64,000 nt of DNA, taken from Arthrobacter sp. KBS0703. Lineage in GTDB: Bacteria; Actinomycetota; Actinomycetes; Actinomycetales; Micrococcaceae. The DNA is taken from positions 2,418,001 through 2,482,000 of the forward strand of contig NZ_MVDG02000001.1 of NCBI RefSeq assembly GCF_002008315.2, written 5' to 3'. This document shows, one piece after another, positions 26,815 to 34,805 of this stretch (position 1 is the stretch's first letter; each line of letters begins with the position of its first letter). The notes under the pieces were generated by a model. That model worked only from the letters and a program-made list of their open reading frames with translations, searched no databases and was not told the DNA's origin. The position numbers were made by a program, and so were the translations under genes.

Positions 26815-27696
26815 TCAGCTCTTGAACAGTTTGCGTAGCAGCGCGAGCAGGACCGCGGCGGATGCGGCGAGGGCGAGCAGCGGCTTCCAGCGGGCTTCCA
26901 GCTGCCCCGGCAGGGAGCCCCGGTTTTCTCCGGAGCGGGCCGATGACGACAGTGACGAAAGCTTTTCGGCCGCCCGCTCCGTGCCTTCCCGGAGTTTGTC
27001 CTTGCCGTTGTCCAGGCGGTGCCGGGCAAGAGCAAGGAGGGCCTGGGCCTGGGGTTTGACGTCGATCTCCTCGCCAAGCTCGTCACGGACGCCCTTGAGG
27101 TGTTCACGGCGCTGGTGCAGGCGGCGGCGGAGTTCCGGCTCGGTGGGGGCGGGCAGGTCAACGGCCTCTGCTGCGGCCTTGGCTTCCTTGTCTGTCTTCT
27201 CCTTGGCCTTGGCAGCCTCCTTGGCTTCCTTGGCAGCCTTGGCCTGCGGCGAGTTCGGGTCCAGCACAGCGGGGTCGAAGTCCGAGCCTTCCTTGGCGAT
27301 GCCAAGATCATGCTTAAGGCCGCGGATAGTGTCCTCCGGGACGAGCGGCATTGCCTGCTTGAACTTCCGGAGGCCGACGAGCCCGCCGATGAGGGCAATG
27401 ATGAGGAACACGGCGCATACGATCAGTGCCGCGAGCCAGGCAGGCATGATGGTGGCCAGTCCCATGATGGCGGCGACGATCAGGCCGGTCAGCAGGAAGG
27501 CGGCAAACACGGCGGCCACTCCGAAAAACGCTCCGGCAACGCCCAGCTGCTTGCCCTTGCGCTTGACCTCGACCTTGGCCAGGGCAATCTCGTCGTTGAG
27601 CTGGCGCGGCGCCAACTGGAAGATGAGTTTCAACGTTTTTGGCAGCGCAGTAATACGCAATCCCTGGTTGGCCCGCCCGCTGTGACGCCCGCTCAT
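26815..27696 (-). CDS. Holin-X-like protein fused to a DUF3618-like C-terminal part
   Basis: A 293-residue protein. Residues about 25-125 form an actinobacterial holin-X (Phage_holin_3_6) domain with two helices (about 52-75 and 82-108). A Lys/Ala/Glu-rich region (about 150-180) follows, probably coiled. Residues 185-290 look like DUF3618: RRRLHQRREHLKGVRDELG, then DVKPQAQALLALARHRL, and a final membrane helix with a basic end. In many actinobacteria these two modules are adjacent separate genes. No phage genes are near, so lysis is unlikely. An envelope role is inferred. Confidence 0.7.
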   Translation of the reverse strand: MSGRHSGRANQGLRITALPKTLKLIFQLAPRQLNDEIALAKVEVKRKGKQLGVAGAFFGVAAVFAAFLLTGLIVAAIMGLATIMPAWLAALIVCAVFLIIALIGGLVGLRKFKQAMPLVPEDTIRGLKHDLGIAKEGSDFDPAVLDPNSPQAKAAKEAKEAAKAKEKTDKEAKAAAEAVDLPAPTEPELRRRLHQRREHLKGVRDELGEEIDVKPQAQALLALARHRLDNGKDKLREGTERAAEKLSSLSSSARSGENRGSLPGQLEARWKPLLALAASAAVLLALLRKLFKS

Positions 27697-27877
27697 AGGT
27701 TCCGCCTAACTGGTTCCATAGTTGATTCTTCTTCGGCTTCTCCGGGTCGGACTGTTGCTCAGCGCGTCCCCGGTGACAAAACTATCATTCAGGGTCTTCC
27801 CCAACTTCTGGAAATACTTTCCGGCGAGCCCTCCAACGCTGTAAAAGTATGATCTTTGCACCCTAGGATTGGTCTCT

Positions 27878-29098
27878 GTGACCACCATCAACCCGGGCGA
27901 TGCACTCAGCCGCCGCCAGAAGTTCCTCTACATCCTCCTTCTTGGCGCCCTCACGGCTCTGGGCCCGTTCACCGTGGACCTCTACCTGCCGGCCTTCCCG
28001 GCGCTGGAGGCGAGCCTGGGAGTATCGGAGGCGGCCGTCCAGCTCACCCTGACCGGCACAACACTCGGCTTTGCGCTGGGACAACTGGTGGTTGGGCCGT
28101 TCAGCGACAAGTTCGGCAGGAGGATGCCCCTCATCCTGGCAACGGCCCTGCACATCGCCGCCTCGGTCGGGGCCGCGCTCTCGACGGACATTGCCAGCCT
28201 GGGCCTCTTCCGTGTCCTGATGGGCATTGGCGCAGCGGGCGGCGGCGTCGTGGCCATGGCCATGGTGCGCGACCTCTTCAGCGGCTACGCCATGGTCCGG
28301 ATGTTCTCACGCATGGCCCTGGTCAACGGGCTGGCCCCCATCCTGGCGCCCGTCATCGGATCGCAGCTGCTCCTGGTGATGCCGTGGCCTGGCATCTTCG
28401 TGTTCCTGGCGTGCTACGGCACCGTGGTCATCGTCGCCGCAATGTTCCTGGTCCGCGAGACACTGCCGCGGGAGAAGCGCGGCCAGTCGGGCATGACGGC
28501 GCGGCAGCGCTACCGTGCGCTCTTCTCCGACCGGATCTTCGTTGGCCTGCTGATGCTCGGCGGCATGAACTTCGCCGGGCTGTTCACATACCTCTCCGCG
28601 TCCCCGTTCCTGTTCCAGGACATCTACGGATTCACGCCGCAGCAGTACGGCCTGCTGTTCGGCGTGAACTCCCTCGGCATCGTGGCCGGAGTCCAGACCA
28701 GCTCCAGGCTCATCCGCCGCGTGCCCCCGCAGTGGATCCTCGCCGGCTCCACCGCCTGGATGTTCCTGATGGCCGTCCTGATCGTCATCTTCGACCAGCT
28801 GGGGTTCGGGCTCTGGGGCGTGATGGTGCCGCTGTGGTTCTACATCCTCGGTACGGGCTTCACCTTCCCGAGCGTGCAGGTCCTGGCACTGTCCAGCCAC
28901 GGCGCGCAGGCCGGCACTGCGGCATCGCTGCTGGGCGCCTCCACGTTCATGATGGCCGGCATCATCTCGCCCGTGGTGGGCTGGCTGGGCGGCAGTTCCG
29001 CCACTCCCATGGGCGCCGTCCAGGCCTGCTGCATTTTCCTCGCCGCCGCGGCCCTGTGGCTCGTGGTCCGGCCCAGGACCGTCCCGTCCATCCACTAG
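27878..29098 (+). CDS. Bcr/CflA-type multidrug efflux MFS transporter
   Basis: A 406-residue 12-helix carrier of the DHA1 drug:H+ antiporter class. It has GPFTVDLYLPAFPAL in helix 1, typical of Bcr/CflA, and the motif A region GPFSDKFGRRMPLI. The GTG at 27878 (VTTINPGDAL) is preferred. A TAGGAT -10-like element ends 8 bp before it, so the mRNA may be leaderless. A TTG at 27869 is in frame. It is followed by a small hairpin. Confidence 0.85.
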   Translation: MTTINPGDALSRRQKFLYILLLGALTALGPFTVDLYLPAFPALEASLGVSEAAVQLTLTGTTLGFALGQLVVGPFSDKFGRRMPLILATALHIAASVGAALSTDIASLGLFRVLMGIGAAGGGVVAMAMVRDLFSGYAMVRMFSRMALVNGLAPILAPVIGSQLLLVMPWPGIFVFLACYGTVVIVAAMFLVRETLPREKRGQSGMTARQRYRALFSDRIFVGLLMLGGMNFAGLFTYLSASPFLFQDIYGFTPQQYGLLFGVNSLGIVAGVQTSSRLIRRVPPQWILAGSTAWMFLMAVLIVIFDQLGFGLWGVMVPLWFYILGTGFTFPSVQVLALSSHGAQAGTAASLLGASTFMMAGIISPVVGWLGGSSATPMGAVQACCIFLAAAALWLVVRPRTVPSIH

Positions 29099-29102
29099 GC
29101 CC

Positions 29103-29120
29103 CTGGCTGCACGCAGCCAG
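29103..29120. terminator. Short hairpin after the MFS gene
   Basis: CTGGCTGC-AC-GCAGCCAG is a perfect 8-bp stem just after the stop codon. The loop is only two bases and no T-tract follows, so termination is uncertain. Confidence 0.4.
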
Positions 29121-29132
29121 TAGGCTGGCAGC

Positions 29133-29324
29133 ATGACCCGCAAACCGCACCGCAACCGCCGCGGACTGTTCGTTGGAGCGATCCTCGGAGCAGTGGCAGG
29201 GTACTTCGCCGGCAGGGCCGTGGGGAACCCTGCGATGGGCATCATCCTTGGTGCCGTGGCGGGTTCGGCGCTGCTGTACCGCCTCAATCCGGGGCCATGG
29301 AACCGGCCCTGAGCCGGCTCTGAA
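29133..29324 (+). CDS. Small glycine-zipper membrane protein
   Basis: A 63-residue protein with a basic N-terminus (MTRKPHRNRRG) and two short Gly/Ala-rich hydrophobic stretches, GAILGAVAGYFAG and GIILGAVAGSALL, repeated in pattern. This resembles glycine-zipper membrane proteins. It follows the MFS gene by 34 bp. The coding call rests on the composition and repeat pattern only. No family is recognised. Confidence 0.45.
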
Positions 29325-29433
29325 CCCGCTTTGGGAACCGGCGAGGGACCCGGCACTGAGCGCCCGCTCTCCCTTACGGCCAGCTGCTGCGGCCATCTTT
29401 TCGGCGCGGCCCCGTGCGCGATAAAGTTGTTAC

Positions 29434-29841
29434 GTGCCCCACTGGCAGGATCATCCTCCACTTCCGGCCACGTGGCAGCGCTGCGACGCCGGCATACTGC
29501 CGTTGTGGTGGGACCGGCTGTGCACACAGACCAGTGCGCAGTCGGCAGCTCTCTATGCGGCGGGACTTTTCACTGAAGACCGACGGCGGCCCATAGCCCA
29601 GTGGTTCAACCCGGCATTCAATGCGGCCCTGCTGGTGGCCCCGGAGACGTCCCCGGAATGGCCGGTTCAGCGCTTCGGCATCTTCTACGCCCCGCCCGAC
29701 GGCGGGTTCACACGCGTCCATTCCTCTCCGCACGAATGGCACCCGCGGGAGCCCCGGAAGTCGCCCACAGAAAGGGAGGCCTTCGCCGAGGCCGTGGCCG
29801 AGGCCGAGAGGTTCCTCCAGGTGGAGATGGACTTCGTCTGA
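29434..29841 (+). CDS. Hypothetical soluble protein
   Basis: A 135-residue acidic protein, rich in Trp and Pro in its first half (LPLWWDRLC, QWFNPAFNAA) and ending in a Glu/Ala helix (REAFAEAVAEAERFLQVEM). No signal or membrane segment. The GTG at 29434 has no clear ribosome-binding site, so a leaderless mRNA is possible. A strong terminator follows. Codon use is normal. I do not recognise it. Confidence 0.55.
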   Translation: MPHWQDHPPLPATWQRCDAGILPLWWDRLCTQTSAQSAALYAAGLFTEDRRRPIAQWFNPAFNAALLVAPETSPEWPVQRFGIFYAPPDGGFTRVHSSPHEWHPREPRKSPTEREAFAEAVAEAERFLQVEMDFV

Positions 29842-29856
29842 ATCGCTACTTAAGAC

Positions 29857-29890
29857 AACAGCCCCCGGCCTCATGAGGCCGGGGGCTGTT
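29857..29890. terminator. Strong bidirectional terminator
   Basis: AACAGCCCCCGGCC-TCATGA-GGCCGGGGGCTGTT is a perfect long stem-loop between the 29434 gene (plus) and the first tRNA-Asn (minus), serving both. Confidence 0.85.
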
Positions 29891-29895
29891 ACTTG

Positions 29896-29968
29896 CTCCT
29901 CCTGCTGGACTTGAACCAGCAACCCTTCGATTAACAGTCGAATGCTCTGCCAATTGAGCTAAGGAGGA
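29896..29968 (-). tRNA. tRNA-Asn (GTT), copy 1
   Basis: A 73-nt cloverleaf: acceptor TCCTCCT/AGGAGGA, anticodon loop CTGTTAA, T-arm GCTGG-TTCAAGT-CCAGC, discriminator G, CCA not encoded. It is identical to the copy 198 bp away and followed by a terminator. Confidence 0.97.
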
Positions 29969-30056
29969 ATGAAGCAGGTATGACATTAGCAAAGGTTCCG
30001 CCGCTATGGGAAATCGGCGGAACAGGGCGGCGAAATACCCCGCCCGGGTATGAAAA

Positions 30057-30088
30057 AGTCCCCGTTCCGGAGGCCCGGAACGGGGACT
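30057..30088 (-). terminator. Rho-independent terminator after tRNA-Asn copy 2
   Basis: AGTCCCCGTTCCGG and CCGGAACGGGGACT form a 14-bp stem with a 4-base loop, followed by TTTTT on the minus strand. It lies 6 bp after the tRNA 3' end. Confidence 0.92.
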
Positions 30089-30093
30089 GTGCG

Positions 30094-30166
30094 CTCCTCC
30101 TGCTGGACTTGAACCAGCAACCCTTCGATTAACAGTCGAATGCTCTGCCAATTGAGCTAAGGAGGA
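30094..30166 (-). tRNA. tRNA-Asn (GTT), copy 2
   Basis: Identical in all 73 positions to the copy at 29896-29968, with the short flanks (GCTCCTCC... and ...GAATGAAGC) also shared. It is upstream in the direction of transcription and has its own terminator, so each copy is probably expressed from its own promoter. Confidence 0.97.
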
Positions 30167-30244
30167 ATGAAGCGGGTATAAGCCTAGCAAAGACCCTGCC
30201 GGGAAACGAAATCGGCCCCGGGCCGGGCCTCCTCGCAGGGCGGT

Positions 30245-32122
30245 TTAGGCGTCCGAGCGGAGCGAGCGGCGCTCCATTTCCAGCATCATAAGTTCGCGGT
30301 TCAGCCGCTGGAATTCCTCCGGCTGGGCGCTGGCATCCAGCCGTTGCAGCTGTCCCATCTTTTCCGCCTTCACGCGCGTGATCTGCAGCTCGAAGAGCCT
30401 CGCCAGGATGTCCCGGCAGTATTTGAGCACGCCCTCGGCGGTGTTGGCCGGCAGCGGGACCACGGCGAGCTCGGAGACCAGCGGCTGCAACGGCTCCGGA
30501 ACCTCCTGGCGCAGCTTCTCCACCCACTGCACAGGATCGCCGATGAAGCCGTGCCCCGTGGCACGGATGGCATCGTGGATGGCTTGGTAGGCCGGAGTGG
30601 CGAACCGGACGGCCGCAAACCGCTCCCAGATGCCGCCGCCCAGCATTGCCGGCTCCTGGAGGGCCACCTCCAGCGCCTGGCGCTCCATGGAGGCCACCGG
30701 GTCCCGCGGATCAGGACGGTTGAAGGACGGGAGGACGCCCGACGCCGGGAGCGGGGCAACGCCGGGAGCAGAGTTATGCGGGGCGCCCTGGGCGCCGCGC
30801 TTGGCGGCCGCGGCAACCGCGCCGCCTACGTCCTCGATGGACATTCCCAGCCATCCGGCCAGCTCCCGCGTGTACGCGGGGCGGATGCCGGCGTCGCGGA
30901 TCTGGGCCACCACCGGTGCGGATTCCCGCAGCGCGGCCACGCGGCCTTCCACGGTGTCCAGGTTGTGCCTCTTCAAGGCCGCCCGGATGGCGAATTCAAA
31001 GAGCGGCCGGCGTGTGGCGATCAGTTCGCGGACAGCTGCGTCACCCCGGGTCTGGCGCAGGTCGCAGGGGTCCGCGCCGGTCGGCTCCACGGCAACGTAT
31101 GTCTGGGCGACGAAGCGCTGATCCTCCTCGAAGGCCCGCAGGGCCGCCTTCTGGCCGGCGGCGTCGCCGTCGAAGGTGAAGATGACCTCTCCCCCGGTGC
31201 CGTCGTCGGACAGCAGCCGGCGGGCGATCTTGATGTGGTCGGCGCCGAACGCTGTGCCGCAGGTGGCCACCGCCGTCGGGATCCCCGCGAGGTGGCAGGC
31301 CATGACGTCCGTGTAGCCCTCCACGACCACCAGCTGGCGCTCCTTGGCGATGCTTCGCTTGGCGAGGTCGATGCCGTACAGGACCTGGGACTTCTTGTAC
31401 AGGGTGGTTTCCGGGGTGTTCAGGTATTTGGGGCCCTGGTCATCCTCGTAGAGCTTGCGCGCGCCGAAGCCGATGGTGTCCCCGGCGATGTCCCGGATGG
31501 GCCAGATGAGGCGGCCGCGGAAGCGGTCGTAGATGCCCCGGTTGCCTTCGGAAAACATGCCCGTCAGTTTCAGCTCGGCATCCGTGAAACCGCGGCCGCG
31601 GAGGTGTTTCAGCAGCGCGTCCCAGCCCTGCGGCGCGTAGCCGACGCCGAACTGATCCGCCGCCGCGCGGTCGAATCCCCGGAGCTGCAGGAACTTCCGG
31701 CCCTCGGCGGCGCCCTGGGTCAGCAGCTGCGAGCGGAAGAATTCATCGGCCACCTTGTGGGCGTCCAGGAGCCGCTGGCGCTTGCCCACCTCCTCGCGGT
31801 TCGGGCCGGTGCCGCCGTCCTCGTAGCGCAGCTCGTAGCCGATCCGGGCGGCCAGCTTCTCCACGGCCTCGTGGAAGGAGGTGTGGTCCAGCTTCTGCAC
31901 GAACGCGATGACGTCGCCGTCCTCGCCGCAGCCGAAGCAGTGGTAGCGCCCCACCTGGGGGCGGACGGTGAACGACGGCGAGCGCTCATCGTGGAACGGG
32001 CACAGGCCCTTGAACGAACCCAGCCCGGCACCCTTGAGCGTGACGTACCCGTCGACTACTTCCTTGATGTCCGTGCGCTGGCGTACTTCATCGATATCTT
32101 CACGTTTGATCAGGCCGGCCAC
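30245..32122 (-). CDS. dnaG: DNA primase
   Basis: A 625-residue primase that makes RNA primers at the replication fork. The CHC2 zinc finger uses C41, H44, C62 and C65. The TOPRIM core carries the VVEGYTDVMA motif and FTFDGDAAGQ. The C-terminal part would bind the DnaB helicase. It lies 52 bp after dgt on the same strand. Unlike E. coli, it is not with rpsU and rpoD. Confidence 0.96.
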   Translation of the reverse strand: MAGLIKREDIDEVRQRTDIKEVVDGYVTLKGAGLGSFKGLCPFHDERSPSFTVRPQVGRYHCFGCGEDGDVIAFVQKLDHTSFHEAVEKLAARIGYELRYEDGGTGPNREEVGKRQRLLDAHKVADEFFRSQLLTQGAAEGRKFLQLRGFDRAAADQFGVGYAPQGWDALLKHLRGRGFTDAELKLTGMFSEGNRGIYDRFRGRLIWPIRDIAGDTIGFGARKLYEDDQGPKYLNTPETTLYKKSQVLYGIDLAKRSIAKERQLVVVEGYTDVMACHLAGIPTAVATCGTAFGADHIKIARRLLSDDGTGGEVIFTFDGDAAGQKAALRAFEEDQRFVAQTYVAVEPTGADPCDLRQTRGDAAVRELIATRRPLFEFAIRAALKRHNLDTVEGRVAALRESAPVVAQIRDAGIRPAYTRELAGWLGMSIEDVGGAVAAAAKRGAQGAPHNSAPGVAPLPASGVLPSFNRPDPRDPVASMERQALEVALQEPAMLGGGIWERFAAVRFATPAYQAIHDAIRATGHGFIGDPVQWVEKLRQEVPEPLQPLVSELAVVPLPANTAEGVLKYCRDILARLFELQITRVKAEKMGQLQRLDASAQPEEFQRLNRELMMLEMERRSLRSDA

Positions 32123-32174
32123 GAAGCCATCCTAGTCCCGGGGGCCGACAACGAAGCGCAGACAGTGGCCTCCG

Positions 32175-33494
32175 TCACCACAGGGACGGCAGGCTGCCGA
32201 CCAGCCGTTCGTACATGGCCAGCGCGGAGCCGTCCGTCAGCGACGCCACCTGGTCGATGACCACGCGGAGCCGCGCGCCGTCGTCGGCCGCATCCCGCCA
32301 GTCGGCGGCGAACATCGGTTCCAGGTGCCGGTCCCCGGAGGCGTTTAGGGACGTCACGAGGGCGTGCAGGACCTCACGCTGGCGTTCGTAGATGGGCTGG
32401 CGGTGGTCCGTGGTCATGACGAACGTGGTGGCCAGGCCCTTCATCACGGCGATTTCCATGACGGTCTCGTCCGGGACCATGAGTTCGGCCCGGTAGCGTG
32501 TCAGTCTTTCCGGGCCGTAGACGGCGCGGGTGGTCTCCAGTGCGCTTTGGCAGAACCGGCCGATCAGCTGGCTGGTCATGTCCTTGAGCGCCGCCATGGA
32601 CTTGCGGCTGCCGTCGGCCTCGCGCACCCAGACGTCGGTGGCCTCCAGCCGGGCGAGGGCGGCGTCGATGGCCGCGGGATCGTTGTGGGGCAGGTACCAC
32701 TGCTTGGCGTAGCCCACCACGCGTGCCCGGTGGTCCGGGTTGTCCATCCAGCGCAGCTGGAAATGGCCGGCGACGATGGCGTCCTCGACGTCGTGGACGG
32801 AATAGGAAATGTCGTCGGCGAGGTCCATGACCTGGGCCTCGAGGCACGAGCGGCGCTCCGGCGCCCCCTCCCGGATCCAGTTGAAGATGGGCAGATCGTC
32901 CTCGTAGGCGCCGAACTTGCTAGTGCGCTGGCCATGGATCACCGGGGCGTCCAGGGCGGACCACGGGTACTTGGCCGCTGCATCCAGGCTCGCCCGCGTG
33001 AGGTTCAGGCCGGCCGGCAGGCCGGCCGGGTCCATGACCTTCGGCTCGAGCCGGCTGAGCAGCCTGAGCGTCTGGGCGTTGCCTTCGAAGCCGCCGATTG
33101 CGTGCGCCATCTCGTTCAGCGCCGACTCGCCGTTATGGCCGAACGGCGGGTGTCCGAGGTCGTGGCTGAGGCAGGCGGTGTCCACGACGTCGGGGTCGCA
33201 GCCCAAGGCACGTCCGAGCTCACGGCCCACCTGCGCCACCTCGAGGCTGTGCGTCAGCCGGGTCCGGACAAAGTCGTCCGTGTCCGGCGCCACCACCTGG
33301 GTCTTGGCACCGAGCCGGCGCAGGGCCGAGGAGTGCAGCACGCGGGCCCGGTCACGCTCAAAGTCGGACCGGTAGGTGTTTTTGGGCGGTTCCTCCACCC
33401 AGCGGGCCGAATCGTGGGGCCCGTAGCCGGGCAGGGGCTGGGACGGCCCGCGGGCGGGGACCAACTGGCTCTCGGCGAGCTGGCTTTCACCCAC
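32175..33494 (-). CDS. dgt: Deoxyguanosinetriphosphate triphosphohydrolase-like protein
   Basis: A 439-residue HD-domain phosphohydrolase that splits dNTPs to nucleoside and triphosphate. The HD pair is in the CLSHDLGHPPFGHNGE motif, preceded by RTRLTHSLEVAQVGR. Actinobacterial forms are usually called Dgt-like. The start overlaps the dusB end by 8 bp. The order dusB-dgt-dnaG suggests one operon linking tRNA modification, dNTP control and replication. Confidence 0.93.
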   Translation of the reverse strand: MGESQLAESQLVPARGPSQPLPGYGPHDSARWVEEPPKNTYRSDFERDRARVLHSSALRRLGAKTQVVAPDTDDFVRTRLTHSLEVAQVGRELGRALGCDPDVVDTACLSHDLGHPPFGHNGESALNEMAHAIGGFEGNAQTLRLLSRLEPKVMDPAGLPAGLNLTRASLDAAAKYPWSALDAPVIHGQRTSKFGAYEDDLPIFNWIREGAPERRSCLEAQVMDLADDISYSVHDVEDAIVAGHFQLRWMDNPDHRARVVGYAKQWYLPHNDPAAIDAALARLEATDVWVREADGSRKSMAALKDMTSQLIGRFCQSALETTRAVYGPERLTRYRAELMVPDETVMEIAVMKGLATTFVMTTDHRQPIYERQREVLHALVTSLNASGDRHLEPMFAADWRDAADDGARLRVVIDQVASLTDGSALAMYERLVGSLPSLW

Positions 33495-34668
33495 CGGACA
33501 CGTCCAGTTCCGCGGCGGAGATGTCGCGGGTCTGCTCTGCGTCCATCTGCCGGCTCAGCAGCCAGTCCTTGGGCAGCGCCGGCTTCTTGGGCGAACCGGC
33601 GCGGCCGCGCGGGCCTTCCGAATCGGCGCCCGGGTAGGGCAGGTCCATGTCCAGCTGGTCCAGCAGTTCGCGCAGCACCTCCAGGGTGGGCACGGTGGCC
33701 AGCTTGGCGCGCAGTTCGCCGCCCACGACGTAGCCCTTGAAGTACCAGGCCATGTGCTTTCGGATTTCGCGCAGGGCCTTGTATTCGTCGTTGCCGAAGG
33801 TCTCCACCATGAGTTCGGCGTGGCGGTACACGCCTTCGGCCACCTGGCGCAGGCCCGGGCGGTGCCGCTCATCGCTTCCTTCGAAGGCGGCCTGCAGGTC
33901 GCCGAAGAGCCACGGGCGGCCCTGGCAGCCGCGGCCCACCACTACGCCGTCGACGCCCGTTTCGCGGACCATGCGCACGGCGTCCTCCGCGGACCAGATG
34001 TCGCCGTTGCCCAGCACGGGGATGTCCGGGAGGGCCTCGCGCAGGCGGGCGATCGCTGACCAGTCGGCCTGGCCGGAGTAGAACTGTGCGGCCGTGCGGC
34101 CGTGGAGCGCGACGGCGGCAACCCCGGCATCGCGGGCGATGCGGCCGGCGTCGAGGTACGTCAGGTGGTCGTCGTCGATGCCCTTGCGCATCTTGATGGT
34201 CAGCGGGATGCCGCCCTTGGACGCTTCCTTCACCGCGGTCTGCACGATGGCGGTGAAGAGGTCGATCTTCCACGGCAGGGCCGAGCCGCCGCCGCGCCTG
34301 GTGACCTTGGGCACGGGGCAGCCGAAGTTGAGGTCGATGTGGTCCGCGCGGTCCTCGTCAACGAGCATGCGCACGGCCTGCCCCACCGTGACGGGGTCCA
34401 CGCCGTAGAGCTGCACGGAACGGACTTTCTCGTCGTCGTCGTGCGAAATGATGCGCAGCGACTCCGGCGTGCGTTCCACCAGTGCGCGGGAGGTGACCAT
34501 CTCCGCCACGTACATGCCGCCGCCGTATTCACGGCAGAGCCTGCGGAAGGCGGTGTTGGTGATTCCGGCCATGGGTGCCAGCACCACCGGGGTGTCCACG
34601 GTGATGGGGCCGAGTTTCAGCGGCGGAAGTTCCAGCTTGGGGGCGGGAGGCGTTGCTACAACAGTCAC
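33487..34668 (-). CDS. dusB: tRNA dihydrouridine synthase
   Basis: A 393-residue FMN enzyme that reduces uridines in the tRNA D-loop. The TIM-barrel motifs are LAPMAGITNTAFRRLCREYG near the N-terminus, DLNFGCPVPKVTRRGGGSAL with the catalytic cysteine, and VVVGRGCQGRPWLF for FMN phosphate. A C-terminal helical domain binds tRNA, with a basic/polar tail. DusB-type (COG0042, nifR3) is likely. The gene lies upstream of dgt. Confidence 0.93.
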   Translation of the reverse strand: MTVVATPPAPKLELPPLKLGPITVDTPVVLAPMAGITNTAFRRLCREYGGGMYVAEMVTSRALVERTPESLRIISHDDDEKVRSVQLYGVDPVTVGQAVRMLVDEDRADHIDLNFGCPVPKVTRRGGGSALPWKIDLFTAIVQTAVKEASKGGIPLTIKMRKGIDDDHLTYLDAGRIARDAGVAAVALHGRTAAQFYSGQADWSAIARLREALPDIPVLGNGDIWSAEDAVRMVRETGVDGVVVGRGCQGRPWLFGDLQAAFEGSDERHRPGLRQVAEGVYRHAELMVETFGNDEYKALREIRKHMAWYFKGYVVGGELRAKLATVPTLEVLRELLDQLDMDLPYPGADSEGPRGRAGSPKKPALPKDWLLSRQMDAEQTRDISAAELDVSGG

Positions 34669-34722
34669 CCGTCCATTGTCTCAAAGACGGGCAAATCGAG
34701 CAGGAACCGCCGACGACGGCGT

Positions 34723-34785
34723 TCAGCCGCGCTGGGCGGCCCGCCTGCCGCGCCGGGTCTCGGACGCCGGGCCGAACGCCTCGTC
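34723..34785 (-). CDS. Probable detached C-terminal piece of the YibE/F protein
   Basis: Sixty bases in frame from the adapter scar to a stop read DEAFGPASETRRGRRAAQRG. The segment is polar and basic, like the cytoplasmic tail of a membrane protein. It is on the same strand as the YibE/F gene and ends before dusB. It is therefore a candidate for that protein's real end, out of frame by one after the scar. This is an inference. The junction could also be chimeric. Confidence 0.4.
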   Translation of the reverse strand, partial: DEAFGPASETRRGRRAAQRG

Positions 34786-34804
34786 CTGTCTCTTATACAC
34801 ATCT
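34786..34804. other. Tn5 mosaic end (Nextera adapter) left in the assembly
   Basis: CTGTCTCTTATACACATCT is exactly the 19-bp Tn5 hyperactive transposase mosaic end used in Nextera-type libraries. It has no transposon attached and creates a false stop (TAG) in the YibE/F gene. It is best read as an untrimmed adapter or gap-fill artefact. Sequence across it should not be trusted. Confidence 0.95.
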
Positions 34805-34805
34805 A

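Noticed and set aside
26815-27696. A prophage lysis gene
   Set aside because: The holin-X domain is common in actinobacterial chromosomes, and no other phage gene is nearby.
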